This document shows positions 14,114 through 24,758 of a stretch of DNA of 64,000 nt, piece after piece. The translations under genes and the position numbers were made by a program. The notes beneath the pieces are model-generated. The model was not told the origin of the DNA and did no database searches. It was given only the letters and a program-made list of their open reading frames with translations. Origin of the DNA: Steromphala cineraria (lineage: Eukaryota > Mollusca > Gastropoda > Trochida > Trochidae); the NCBI GenBank assembly GCA_916613615.1, contig OU744736.1:2276330-2340329 (forward strand), in the 5' to 3' direction. Numbering within the stretch: position 1 is the stretch's first letter; each line of letters starts with the position of its first letter.

Positions 14114-14381
14114 GATATGATATCATCTTCCTACGCAACACCTGAAACCCAGTTTCTGTCATTTTTATGCCTTGCTGCATCCCCTTGAGTTTTCTGTGCT
14201 TGCTGTCTTACCTACTATGAAAGAAAGCAACAGTCCGATCAGACAGTAACTGAAGGTTGCTTACAATCGCCTGTAGGGGCGCTGATACCAGCACAGAAAA
14301 CTCAAGGATCGGCAGCAAGGCATAAAACCGACAGTTTGGAAACTGGCGTTTTAGTCTTTGCACAGGAAGATGATATGATAT
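14114..14381. mobile_element. Foldback / long-TIR non-autonomous element
   Basis: Two imperfect inverted arms of about 90 bp enclose a core of about 85 bp. The left arm runs from ATGATATCATCTTCCT through TTTTATGCCTTGCTGC to TTGAGTTTTCTGTGCT (about 14116-14205). The right arm is its complement, from AGCACAGAAAACTCAA through GCAGCAAGGCATAAAA to AGGAAGATGATATGAT (about 14291-14379). The words CCAGTTCAT occur just outside both ends but are not directly abutting. The open frame seen across 14208-14393 on the minus strand is only the arm sequence. The superfamily is unknown to me. Confidence 0.75.
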
Positions 14382-14939
14382 AAAGAAAAGCAAGAAAGAA
14401 TACCCAGTTCATTAATGGTGATGTACAGAAAAAATCATCTGTGCTTCCTTGTTCAAGTCTTAAGGAGTTTGATTGGGGTAAAACTATATGTAAGATAGTT
14501 GATGTTGCAGATGTTGAGTATTGCTATATAGAACCATTGTAAGGCAGGTTGATGCATTGGTCAGTGTATAGAGTCTAGTATTGTGTCAGTCAGTGGCAGA
14601 GATAGAGTTCACGTAGATGCAGTGGGGTACTTATGAGAGGGATTGGTCTGTCTCATGATGATGGGTGGTGTACATGCAGATGAATGTAGTTAGAGATGTC
14701 GAGAGTTGATGTGATTCTATTGAAAGGAGCAATGCTGTGGCAAAAAAAGGGTTAGGTGACTAGGAAGATGTCATTTACTGATTGTCAAGTGGCAGAAGAC
14801 AAACAGGAAGAGATAAATAGAGAATATCTATAGAGGATAATGACTTTGAGATAACTGGTTGTCAAATCAAAGGATACATATCAATACATATGAAGACATG
14901 TCAGTGAAATAACAGGAATATGGAGATTAAGAGATTTGA
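14382..14939. other. Upstream flank of the putative gene, nothing specific
   Basis: GT/GA-rich sequence between the foldback element and the GGAT microsatellite. No coding or RNA signal seen. Confidence 0.45.
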
Positions 14940-15056
14940 AAGGATGGATGGATGGATGAATGGGTGGATGGATGGATGGATGGATGGATGGATGGATGGA
15001 TGGATGGATGGATGGGATGGATGGATGGATGGATGAATGGATGGATGGATGGATGG
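14940..15056. repeat. (GGAT)n tetranucleotide microsatellite
   Basis: GGAT repeats run almost without break from about 14940 to 15056 with a few GAAT/GGGT variants and one inserted G. A shorter patch of GGAT/TGAT lies at about 15093-15115. The IHPS-repeat reading frame on the minus strand is a translation of this microsatellite, not a protein. Confidence 0.97.
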
Positions 15057-15199
15057 AGAGTGGAAGGGACAGGTAGAAGATTGACAGGTTAGTGGATGGA
15101 TGGATGATTGATTGATTTGTAGTTAGAAACGGAAATTTAGATTGAGATAAAAATATAAAAAGATTTTGAAGGAGATGGAGAAATATCAAGTTTTAACAT

Positions 15200-15924
15200 T
15201 ACATGGAATACTTGAGAGAGACAAAATGAGATAGCAGACAGAAGGGAGGGAGACAGTGAGTATGTGCATCAGGGGAACATGTGTGAGCCACTTGCTGCCA
15301 CCCTGCAGACTCCATCCCAGTGAGTGCATGGAGAGGATCTGCCAGGAGCTGACAGTGGTTTCCCCAGCTGAGCAGAGAGCAGATCACAGACTGGTCTCAC
15401 TCCCTCCCTCACTCAGTCTCTCTCTATCACCGACTCACTGTGCACTGCCTCTGATCTGCCACCAGCAAGCACTGCCTGCTACACAGTGGCTCTGCTTCTA
15501 GCACTGGTCTGTCTGTCTGTCCGTCCGTCTGTCTGCCTGTCTCACACACTAAGAGGCAGTTAGTGAGACACACAGGGGGTGAGGTATAGTAGAGGGGACA
15601 GGCAATCCTCGGTGCCAAGGACAACATCACTGTTCCGCAGTCTGGGAGGAAGCAGGGGCTATGTGTATATGCTAGAGAGTAGATGCAAGCAGAGAGAGGA
15701 TTGTCTTCCAACTTGGATGTATACTACTACTGATGCACCTATATGACTTGGGGATACCGTTCTGATACCAGCCCTTCCTTGTGATATTAGCACTGTTTGG
15801 TTTGAGTGATTGTTGACGGTTGAGTTGTGTTGTTTGAAGCAGGCACAGGTGTAGACCAGTGTCCATCGTTAAGTCATACCTGTACAGGTGGAAGGTCGTT
15901 AGTCAGGTGTGACAGTGTGACAGA
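15200..15924 (+). promoter_or_regulatory. Candidate promoter / 5' UTR of the gene starting at 15925
   Basis: This ~700-bp stretch is visibly less AT-rich than its surroundings and leads directly into the start codon at 15925. It contains a TCTG/TCCG microsatellite at about 15506-15541 and no in-frame coding continuity with the exon. Overlapping frames occur on both strands, which suits a GC-elevated transcribed leader rather than protein. No convincing TATA box or initiator could be fixed by eye, so the transcription start is unknown. The promoter/5' UTR assignment is inferred from position and composition. Confidence 0.4.
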
Positions 15925-16068
15925 ATGGGCGATGACGGGGATACCGCAGGAGGGGCAGCCAAGCCCCGTAGCAAGGGGGGAAGTATCAAGAAACAAAACA
16001 GCAAGAAAGATTCGAAAAGTAAACGCGTCGGCAGTGTGAAGAAGAAAACAAGCGAAGTGTCTGCCGAG
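15925..16068 (+). CDS. Putative first coding exon, Lys/Ser-rich N-terminus, unrecognised protein
   Basis: The ATG at 15925 sits in a favourable context (A at -3, G at +4: CAGAATGG). Forty-eight codons follow, ending at a consensus donor GAG|GTAAGC at 16069, phase 0. The peptide begins MGDDGDTAGGAAKP and becomes very basic: SKGGSIKKQNSKKDSK, then RVGSVKKKTSEVSAE. It looks like a disordered, positively charged tail with many possible kinase sites; no domain, signal peptide or membrane segment is present. Third codon positions are GC-rich compared with the AT-rich surroundings, which supports real coding. If the donor is not used, the frame stops 16 codons later at 16117-16119. A possible second donor (GTAAAC at 16019) lies inside the exon. 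I do not recognise the protein. The rest of it should lie downstream on the + strand. Confidence 0.6.
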
Positions 16069-16107
16069 GTAAGCCATGTTTTTGATAATTCTCTTGTTTT
16101 CTTTCAG

Positions 16108-16219
16108 AAACTTAGCTAATCACATGTATGCCAAAGTCTATGAGACCCAGGAGGAACTGTGTCACAAGCGCAACGAAATCAGACTTGGGAACATGCAGCT
16201 GTCCGGAGTCCGTGCGCAG
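16108..16219 (+). CDS. Putative exon encoding a charged helix-like segment
   Basis: A strong acceptor (TTGTTTTCTTTCAG, ending at 16107) is followed by an open frame of 37 codons with clear GC3 bias, ending at a consensus donor CAG|GTAGGT (16220), phase 0. The peptide includes MYAKVYETQEELCHKRNEI and continues RLGNMQLSGVRAQ, with a mixed acidic/basic pattern suited to an alpha helix. The exon needs an upstream exon ending with two bases of a codon, if the acceptor is at 16107. The preceding exon ends in phase 0, and an intron of 39 bp would be unusually short. Splicing from an internal donor at 16019 to an AG at 16114-16115 would keep the frame. Otherwise this is an alternative exon, or the local sequence has a one-base error. 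The protein family is not recognised. Confidence 0.55.
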
Positions 16220-16284
16220 GTAGGTGCATTACCTGTCTCGTTAATCAGCCGATTGCAGGTGAAGCAGAATCAACAGGTGAGGTC

Positions 16285-16960
16285 TGCATCACAGAAAACT
16301 GAAACATGCATTTCTGGTGTAACATCACACATACAAAATCTTGGTATGATTATTATTTGGTGATGGTTATTGCGTATCTCAAAACGCATTCATATCTGTC
16401 TTGCATTCAGTTACATGTTGTTCGCAGCGGGTATTATCCTTTTATCATTGATTGTCCATGAACGTTTGCACACATCCCAGGAAAACTGAAACATGCATTT
16501 CTGGTGTAACATCACACATACAAAATCTTGGTATGGTTATTTTTTGGTGATGGATATTCCGTATCTCAAAACACATTCATATCTGTCTTGCAATCAGTAA
16601 CATGTACTTCGCGGCGGATTTTATCCTTTTATCATTGATTGGGAATTGTTCATGAATGCTCTCGAGCATCCCAAAAAAATTTGTGTTACTGAACCAAGGC
16701 TGATGGAACCTATCAAACTACATCACATTGGTATAGGTTTCTTGTTGGGTGATTGATATTCTGTATCTAAGTACACATGCTTACCTGGTGTAATGTTTGA
16801 AGTACAGGTTGACTGCACTTTATGTCAAACATATATCACCTTGTTGAATTTGACTTTTTGGGTGTTAAGTTGATTTCTTCTATAGCTGAATACACATACA
16901 TATCCATGTTTGAGTTAAAGAACCTAACAGGTGATGTGATTTTCCTACAAATGTGGATAC
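16285..16960. repeat. ~195-bp tandem duplication in the putative intron
   Basis: The segment beginning AAAACTGAAACATGCATTTC at about 16287 repeats at about 16482 with high identity, including CAAAATCTTGGTATG and ATCCTTTTATCATTGATTG. A third, much more diverged copy starts near 16700 (words such as CATCACATTGGTATAGG and GATTGATATTCTGTATC). A possible fourth lies near 16820-16960. Confidence 0.75.
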
Positions 16961-18825
16961 TACTTGTACCTGAATGTCGACCTGTAAGCATCACAGGTAA
17001 AGCAGTTTAACAGGCATAGATTAACTTGGACAGGCCGCTGAAGCTCATAGGTATTTTGATTTATTGGTTTTAAGCTCCTAAAGAGATTGCCTTGTTTTTT
17101 AACTGGTATGTCAACATTGCCTTGCTTATTTAATACTTCAATGCAAACTTACTTTAACACACTTGTTTCTGGTAGAGAATTGAGTATTGTATGTTCTTGA
17201 GCATTTAAGCCTCTTATGTTACATGTAAAGACAAACATACAATTTTCTATTTGACATGATAAGGTAGTTTTTATCTAAGTACATACAGTTTTTGGGAATA
17301 ATTGATATTTTTGTACTGTAAAGTTTCTGTAAATTTCTTCTTATAAACTTTAAAGTTAGATAGTACCCAAGCTTTTGTGAGACAAATAGTAGTGATACCA
17401 AACATTATTTTATTCTGACAGTGAGTGAGGGAGTTATTGCTTAGCGCCGCTTGGGCAGTTTTGCAGCCATTAGCAGCGAGCTTTGTTTTGACAAGTGAAA
17501 ATTGAAAATTTCATGAAAATATTTGCAGATATTTAGATTTATTTAATGCAAGATGTAAATTTTGTTTTCACTGTTCTTCTTTCCTATACCTGATCCGTAG
17601 AGCCATCACCATGATATAACAGTTTAAAAAATTAATAATTTAGTTCTTGTCTTACTAATCCCTGAAAACTACTTATATTTTCCCAAGAAACTTTTAAGGA
17701 GCAAATTGTGAATTTTCAATTTAAAGCAATTTTCTCTTGAATTCAGTTGTATATACATTTCTACCTAAGTATTGTTTCATATGAACCTCAAGTTTACCAC
17801 CCAAAAGTGTTTTTGATACACACTGTTATTATGTAAATGTTCTTGACCCTCATTGTATTGTATTCTCAACATAAGGCCCAAAATATTATAAGTTGGTTTA
17901 CGAAATCTACTTACATGATTCTGACTAATCTGGAAAAAAGAGCTGGTCCAAATTTCTTCAAATAAACACTGCTGTCTTTACCCCCCCCCCCCCCCCCAAA
18001 TAAAAAAAAGAGGGGAATTAAAAAAATATATATAAATTTCTCTTTATTTAACATTACTTGGCACTTTTCATCTACACAAGAGCAAATTTTGATAATTGCT
18101 ACAAAAAAATATTAAAATTGTCTTGGCTAAAAGTACATTCAGTTTGTTCAGCTGTAGGTTAGATACACCTTAAGTCAGATCTCAGAGTGGCATTATTCAT
18201 AGATGCTTTTACTCTGTACTGTTTAGATATGTACTTTTGAAGGAAAAAGGTTTGGCAGTTTCTGGCAAAGTTACAACATCTTTCAAAAGCGATTTTCTAG
18301 AAGAGAGTTAGTTGAGTAATTAGTGCCACCACTGTTGTGAAGTTTGGTCGTTAACGTTGGTGAATCTCACCTGTTTGTTCAAGCATAGGTAACAATAGAA
18401 ACTAACTACCCATAACAAACAAATAATTGAAGCAATCATGCAACATCTGTTCAACTGATGAATGTATTTTTTAAATGGTCATTGTAACAGCTCTATAGAT
18501 TTTTTTTATTCATATCAATTGCATAGATCAATGTTTTGAATAATTAATTGGTGAATATTTGTTGCTTCAATGAAATTCATATAATAACATTGGTTACATC
18601 AATGTCAAAAATACAATGAATATTAATCTATTGAACCACAAAGTTGTTTTCCATATTGAAATAAAAACCATACAACTGTTATTTCTCTATTGATTCAACC
18701 GTCAAATTTTCGAAAGATTTTAAAAAGTGTCGATGGTTGACTATTTTTCACTTTCGATAAAGTATTTCTCCTAAAAGCATTGATGTGAGCTGACAGATAT
18801 TTTTTCAACAATTTCAATATTGTTC
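16961..18825. other. Putative intron, AT-rich, with a 17-C homopolymer
   Basis: No coding island seen. A run of 17 C at 17981-17997 followed by an A-rich tract is the only notable feature. It is a likely sequencing/assembly problem spot. Confidence 0.5.
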
Positions 18826-19178
18826 TTAAAGGGGCAGTAGCACGTTTTTAAGGTAATGTCAGGAAAATGAACATTAATGGTTCCAATTGAAAGACAATGC
18901 ATTGAAACTAAATGAAGCAGTAATAATTCAGATATATAATGTGAAGTTTAGCCATGAGATTTCTTTTTCTTACACAAAATGAATTAAAGGTGTTCACACA
19001 AAATGGCCGCCAATGGATTTTAGGCGAATCTTCATACTTTGTCCTCTGACTATGGATAATTGGTTTGTGTTTTGAGATTTTTGACACTATCAAAATAATA
19101 CATTTAGCATAAACGTAAAATTATCAGTGAAAATTTTAAAATATAAAATTATCAAAAACCGTGCTACTGCCCCTTTAA
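18826..19178. mobile_element. TTAA-flanked MITE, family 1 copy A
   Basis: TTAA at 18826-18829 and 19175-19178 flank a 345-bp element whose ends are AGGGGCAGTAGCACG and its exact complement CGTGCTACTGCCCCT. Another copy lies at 63172-63535 with the same ends and a clearly homologous interior (ATGTCAGGAAAATGAA, AAGCAGTAATAATTCAGAT, TTAAAGGTGTTCACACAAAA). TTAA target duplications are characteristic of piggyBac and Kolobok elements; which one applies here is not decidable without a transposase. The minus-strand open frame at 18908-19093 lies wholly inside and is not a gene. Confidence 0.9.
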
Positions 19179-20971
19179 AGTATAATGATCATGGACCATT
19201 GCGACTGAAAATTGTTTATAGGAGATATTGACTAAGATATTTTTTTATTTTCATCAACTTGTGTTGATATTTTGCATATCAGAATATACTTGGATTAGAT
19301 TCTGTCTATATATATATATACATTTGTCATCTAATCTCTCAGAATGACTTGTTTTACATTATGAAAACTCAAGTATGTTATGAGAATAAGTAAGTCATTT
19401 GCACTTTTTGTCATTGTATAAGCCCTTATAATATTTCTTTGTCAGAGTGTACTACTCATATTTCTTCAAGATATTTTAGTTACTTCACACACATTATGAA
19501 GAAAAAGAATAAATATATTTGCTGATGTTAGATTTAAATGTTAGATGTTAAGATAAATTAAATTTTTATCATAATAATATATTACTTAATATTTTTGATG
19601 CCCTAAATACCATTGTACCACAAAGGTCATCTTCATAGTTTATGATATCCATAAATACTATGCATCATCAGCTTGCATTATAAATCTATGAGATGTGACA
19701 TATGCTGATTATTTATTACAATCAATAAGAATTTCCAGTGTCATTTTTAGTTTCATGTCGTAAGCTGTACGTCATGTCACATGTTGCATTCCAACATTTT
19801 ATATTATCATTATCAACATAATTATGTTAGATTCAATTGACTTCAGAAAAAAAGTTTCATTCATAGAGTCTGAATATAAAAAATATCAATCATAAAGAAA
19901 AAATATATTAATGAAGTCATTTATCAATTAAATGGAGGTAATTTCAATTTGGCAATTTACCAATCCATCATTGAAAATGAAATATCTTTATACATGACTT
20001 CTCTTATTTCTATATGAAATATTTTATGGTCATGTGTTAATGAACTTTGGACATTGAAATGAAAATACTATTACTGAATATTTTTTATCCGTTCTTAATA
20101 TAAACATATGTTTATAGGTGTTTGCACAACTCAAATATCTCATCTGGAAATAATAATATCAATGAATATCATGCATCATCAGTTTGCACCATGAAATGTG
20201 ACACATGTGGAATTTTTATCATAATCAATAAGACTTTAGTGTCAATATAAATGTGAGATGTAAACACAACCAACATCAAATGTTACATCGCATAACCCCA
20301 TATGTTCTGATAATTAGTATGAATGCTTAAAACTGAAATTGACCAATTAGATCAAAGCCACAAAACAACCCATGCTGGGCAATATGATTGTTTCAGATTG
20401 TTAAGCCAGGTTTTCACACATTGGTAACATTATTGAATTATTGGATATCTGAATGCCTTTGGTCTATATTTATCCATTTCATGTCATGTCTACAATTGAT
20501 ATATGTGACTAATGACTATGTAAATTGATAGTGTGACCGATATATTACGTGTGGCATGATGACTGGTATTACGTTAAGCGATGTAAATTATGTTAACTGT
20601 TAACATTTGCCTTAATCTCACATTATGACATTCTGAGTTGCACTGATATTTCACAGTGTCATGAGGTCATATGACTCTACATTATGTGTAACATTTTATT
20701 ACATACGTCAACTATACAGTTTCATAATGGCAGGGTCGCTGTTGTAACTGTCTATATCAACTAGGTATGTGTAGTGTTATAGAATATTGATTTACATTTT
20801 TTTCAAATGTGTGAAATGGAACTAATGTCACAGACCTAAACCATTTGTCATGGATTTTATTTAGATGAAATGCTTTGAATTGAACGCATTATGTCACCGT
20901 TATGTGTTAAGCTGTTCAATCTATTTTAAATTGTGTTGCTAAAGATTTGATATCATAGGATTCATATTTAT
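19179..20971. other. AT-rich putative intron with a diverged ~500-bp-spaced duplication
   Basis: A (TA)n run lies at about 19306-19321. Words shared between about 19650-19790 and 20150-20300 (ATGCATCATCAGYTTGCA, AATCAATAAGA, GATGTGACATATG / AATGTGACACATG) indicate an old duplication with a spacing of about 500 bp. No gene seen. Confidence 0.5.
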
Positions 20972-21517
20972 AATAATAATAATAATAATTCATTTGTATA
21001 GCGCCTATTTTCCAACTTTAAGCTGCTCAATGGCGCTGGACAAGAGAAATATTACATATAAAATGCCCCTCTAAGGGGTACATTTTTAGAGAGCTCTTGA
21101 AGGTCGTCTGAGAGATTGCTGATTTAAGTTCAAATGGTAGACTGTTCCACAAGATGGGGGCAATTTTCGAGAATGCCCGATCAGCAAGTTTAGTTGATGT
21201 CACCGGCACGGAGAGATTCAGCAAGTCTTGAGATCAGAGATTCCGTGTTGGTTTGTATGCCTGAATCAACTCTTTAAGGTAGGAAGGGGAGTTGTCCTCA
21301 TAGAGAGCAGCATAGGTCAGGGTCAGGACTTTGAACAGTACTCTTTTGCTTGACTGGGAGCCAATGCAGTTGTTTTAGAATGGGGGTAATGTGTTTGTCA
21401 CCATACGAGCTGCCTTGTTCTGGATTCTCTGCAAATGGGACACAGAACTAGATCCAGCCAACAAAGCATTACAATAATCTAACCTTGAGGTCACGTAAGC
21501 ATGGATGAGGAGTTTGG
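20972..21517 (-). pseudogene. Decayed LINE 3' end (reverse transcriptase C-terminus), L2/CR1-like
   Basis: On the minus strand, starting near 21517, the translation gives LLIHAYVTSRLDYCNALLAG, then LQRIQNKAAR. After frameshifts it gives ITPILKQLHWLPV, TYAALYEDNSPSYLKELI and DRAFSKIAPILWNSLPFEL. These match the conserved C-terminal region of reverse transcriptases of Jockey-superfamily LINEs (CR1/L2-type), as I know it. At least two frameshifts and an in-frame stop break it, and the 5' part is missing, which is the usual 5' truncation. The 3' end carries an AGCGCCATTGAGCAGC box, then GGCGCTATACAAATG, then an (ATT)n tail (plus strand 20973-20990), typical of microsatellite-tailed LINEs. Confidence 0.9.
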
Positions 21518-22012
21518 TATTATATATACATGTTTATTCAAGTTATTCATAAATGAATAGGTAACATTGACTTCCTTCTAAATATTTAAACTTTATCATC
21601 TGGGAGGTATACATTACATAGTAAAACAGTGTGGTTCCATATTCAATTTCAAAGTCTACATGATTTGTTGTGACTTATGGCTAAAGATTACACATATGAT
21701 ATAATGAGAATGGCTGGTGTATAAATATGTGTAACACCCAGGGCTGTTGGTTACCACACAGGAATGGTAACATGAGCCCCCTAGTATGGCAACTATCTAC
21801 TGTGATGTCACTACGTTATGATATATAACCCATATCTGTGACCCAAACCTTCAGGTCTAGTTCCTGAGTGGAGATGCTTCTGATGAGTGTCCTTGATCTA
21901 TATATACACGTGTGTGCATGTGCATGTGTTCTTCATTTATAGTCTCTCTCTCTGTGGGTGTGCATGCATGCATGTATTAATGTATTCATGCATTCTGAAA
22001 TGAAATGGTCAA
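21518..22012. other. Intergenic or intronic DNA, start of GT/ATGC-rich degenerate repeats
   Basis: No gene seen. From about 21890 the sequence becomes a degenerate series with CATGTGCATGTG, TCTCTCTCTGTG and CTTGATCT words, continued after the MITE at 22013. Confidence 0.5.
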
Positions 22013-22187
22013 TACAGTAGAACTCGAATATAACGAACTCCAAGGGACCAAAGAATTTAGTTTGCTATATCCGGTGTTCGCTATACGCATATAATTGTTA
22101 TATGTGATGTTGTGATATTATATAGGGACGGGACTTGAAAATTTGTTCGCTATATCCGAGTGTTCGCTATATCCGTGTTCTACTGTA
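22013..22187. mobile_element. TA-flanked MITE (CAGTAGAAC ends), copy A
   Basis: TA dinucleotides at 22013-22014 and 22186-22187 flank a 171-bp element. Its ends are CAGTAGAACTCGAATATAAC and GTTCTACTG, with a subterminal inverted match between ATATAACGAAC and GTTCGCTATAT. The TA duplication and CAGT-start ends are like those of pogo/Tigger-type Tc1-mariner derivatives; this is an inference from the ends only. A second copy lies at 61283-61472. Confidence 0.88.
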
Positions 22188-22870
22188 TATCTTAAGTTTG
22201 AAAAAAAATTAAAAAGAGAGGTTTTCTTCATTTTGAGCTCTCAAGTCCTTTTTAGACTTGCTAAGGCTTTTACCTTATTTTGTGTCTATCTGGCAGACTA
22301 GTGTTTATGCTCTATGGCCTATCTTCCTCTGCTTGCATGAGTCCTTGGTCATCTCTGTTTCTGCATGTGATCTGTTTATCTATCTGTATGTGTGTGTGAA
22401 TGCATGTGCATGTGTTCCTGATGAATGGTCCACCCGTACATCCCTGTGTGCTTGATCTAGTTCATCTCTGTCTGTGTGTGTACATGCATGTGGAGGCATC
22501 CTTCATCTGTTTCAGTGTGTAAACACATTAGGTCCTTGATCTTATTATCTCTCTCTCTATGTGTCATCTATTCTCTATCTCGTCGTGTACATGCATGTGC
22601 ATGCATCCTGAATCTGAAGTTTAGTTTCCTGTGTGTACAGAAGTCCTTGGTCTAGCCTGTCTAGGTCTCAATGTAATCACAATTGTAGTCTCTTTTTTTC
22701 CTCACAATACACATGCATGTGCATACATCCTCAATCATTAGTTCCCTGTGTGTCCCTTGAAGCCCTTAGTCTATAGTTTATATATGTCTGTGTGTGATCT
22801 TTTTTCTGTCTCTATGTTTGTGTGTTTGCATGTTCCCATGTTCTTGATCTAAGTCTTTCTTTTATATTTT
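22188..22870. repeat. Degenerate ~85-130-bp repeats rich in ACATGCATGTGCATGCATCC
   Basis: Words such as CATGCATGTGCATRCATCC, YCTTGATCTA, GTTCCCTGTGTGTAC and TCTCTCTYTGTGTG recur irregularly from about 21890 to 22860, with the MITE at 22013 lying within them. They indicate an old decayed tandem array. The open frame at 22258-22455 is within it and is not supported as a gene. Confidence 0.55.
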
Positions 22871-23135
22871 TTCTATTATATCTTTCTGTTTGGAAGAAGT
22901 ATACAAAGGACAGAAATGGTTAAAACCCTCTGGACAACCCAATCATCAACCACTACACTACCACTGATTTTAATGTAACCAAATTCATAGTAGGAAAGTG
23001 AAGGGAAATATTTTCTTTAAACTCTTTCTTTCAGATATATACATACAAAACAAAAGATAACGAAAATTATGTATTTCTAAAATGTAAATTCAAGTATGTT
23101 TATTAAAACTCAATATGAAGAAACTTTGTCGAACC

Positions 23136-23215
23136 ATATCATAAATAAAGAAGTTGTCATCCATATATGTTTTTTCATTATCATCATTCCAACTTCTGAT
23201 ATGCCCCTCTGAGGC
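23136..23215 (-). repeat. Dispersed 'GACAACTTCTTTATT' element, copy 1
   Basis: Read on the minus strand, this gives CAGAAGTTGGAATGATGATA, then GGATGACAACTTCTTTATTT, then ATGGTTCGACAAAG. Similar modules occur at about 23742-23790 (+), 27550-27640 (+) and 38485-38640. Identity is limited to the core words; the full element boundaries are unknown. Confidence 0.5.
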
Positions 23216-23741
23216 GCTGACATGCATTCATTGATTTTACAGCATATTCTTGGCTTAGGCTTAATAAATGTCAAAATCAAAAATAAGAAATGAGATTCCG
23301 CCACTTCTTTTGATATTCCTGTTTTTTTTAATAAAGATAATTTCAACAGATTATTTTGTTATGCCTCATTGACGTAATGGTTAGAAGGTTATCTATTGTT
23401 AAAAAATAGTTACTGTGTGTTAAATGTGGTATCCTTCATTTTCTTTGGTGTCTGTTGATAATTATTTTGCTAACGAGAATATGAACTAATTAACAAAGAA
23501 AACATGTCTTGCTTTTACTAGTTAAGTAGTTTGCTAAGGAGACATTAATGACATCTTATGAGAAAAACGTGTTAAAGAAATTTGAAAAAAGGTAATTTGG
23601 ATATATGTCAGAAAACATAATGAGTGACAGAACAAACTCTTATTAGTGATGGCTCAAATGAGTTATGCAGGCCAATCTTCCAGATGATCTGGTGAACTGC
23701 AAGGGCTGTAGGGTTTCATATGAAGGAGAATTTTTTTGTTA

Positions 23742-23795
23742 GATATTCAACTTCTTTATTTCACACGTTTTGGCGCAGGTACGAGCACTGGCAAT
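23742..23795 (+). repeat. Dispersed 'CAACTTCTTTATT' element, copy 2 (partial)
   Basis: The core TTCAACTTCTTTATTTCACA followed by CGTTTTGGCGCAGGTACG resembles the other copies' 'CAACTTCTTTATT...TTTCGACA' layout. This copy is diverged and short. Confidence 0.35.
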
Positions 23796-24010
23796 AAGCT
23801 CGATAATGACGCTAGAACCTGCATCATGTATAACCAACATAAGTTTTTGACTTTCTTTTCAACTTTTCCAAAACACATCTCCGTAAATGTCTTTAAAAGC
23901 TGTGGTTTGATATTGGTGAAAAGTATCAATGATTACATTTGATTACAGTTTTGGATCAAGAGGCATTTACTTTAGAAATAGATTGGCCTCAACCTCAAGC
24001 CTCATGATTC

Positions 24011-24265
24011 ACCGTATATTACAGTCTATAAGGCGAGTTTTTTATACCAGAAATTGGGGGGTCAAAGAAGGGGGTCGCCTAATAGACAAGGTAAAAAACT
24101 AGAGGCCAAGTGAGGGGTATCTGCCAACCCAACAAGTCAAACGAGTCAATGTTTACACCGGATGTCCATTACACAATCATCGATGTCATCTCAAATGTAA
24201 TCTTGTAAAATAAAATACCTTTGTCTAATTGTTCATTTTAAATGAAAATATAGAGAGAAATAAGA
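24011..24265 (+). mobile_element. 5' fragment of an element related to the one at 44686
   Basis: The end ACCGTATATTACAGTCTATA then AAGGCGAG resembles the left TIR of the 44686-45906 element. The next ~230 bp align with that element in order: 'ACCAGAAATT(A/G)GGGGGTCA', 'GAG(A/G)CCAAG', 'CGA(G)TGTTTACAC', 'AATCATCGA(T/G)GTCAT', and 'CTTGTAAAATAAAA'. No matching right TIR is visible in the following kilobase, so this is a truncated or decayed copy of a sister family. Confidence 0.75.
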
Positions 24266-24758
24266 ACTATAACTATAATGGTTCAGGACAAAACTATACT
24301 TTAGTGCAAAACACACTGGTTAGGGTTAGTCGTTTACTTTTCTAGTGTGTCAATTTTAACTCTTTTATGTTTCTTCTTATTCTAAATATGTTTTGTTTAT
24401 GACATTTGATGTGAATTGAAAATTCTTGATCAGTGCCATTGCTAGTGACGTCATAGCTGATTGTTATTCACATCATGGACTATTGTTTCGTGACGTCACT
24501 CAAAAACTATACTTTATTGCCAAATAAAGGGTGGGTGGCACTTTTGATCTTTACTGGAACAATACCAGAATTTCCGTTCACACAATGTATGAATAAACAT
24601 TTTAAGGGGGGATGATAAGGATTGAGGGGTTGAATTCTTTTCACCAAAACCCCCTTGATCTGTCCATTTAAGTAAAATTTGTACAAAAAACCTTCAGTAA
24701 CAGTTTGGCAAAATTTTAAGAAAGATACTCATGCTGCATCGTTTGTCAAGTAGTGAGG

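Noticed and set aside
14881..15189. IHPS-repeat protein on the minus strand
   Set aside because: Translation of the (GGAT)n microsatellite.
15199..15866. Several frames on both strands upstream of 15925
   Set aside because: They overlap one another in a GC-elevated leader, none is in frame with the exon, and no splice structure links them.
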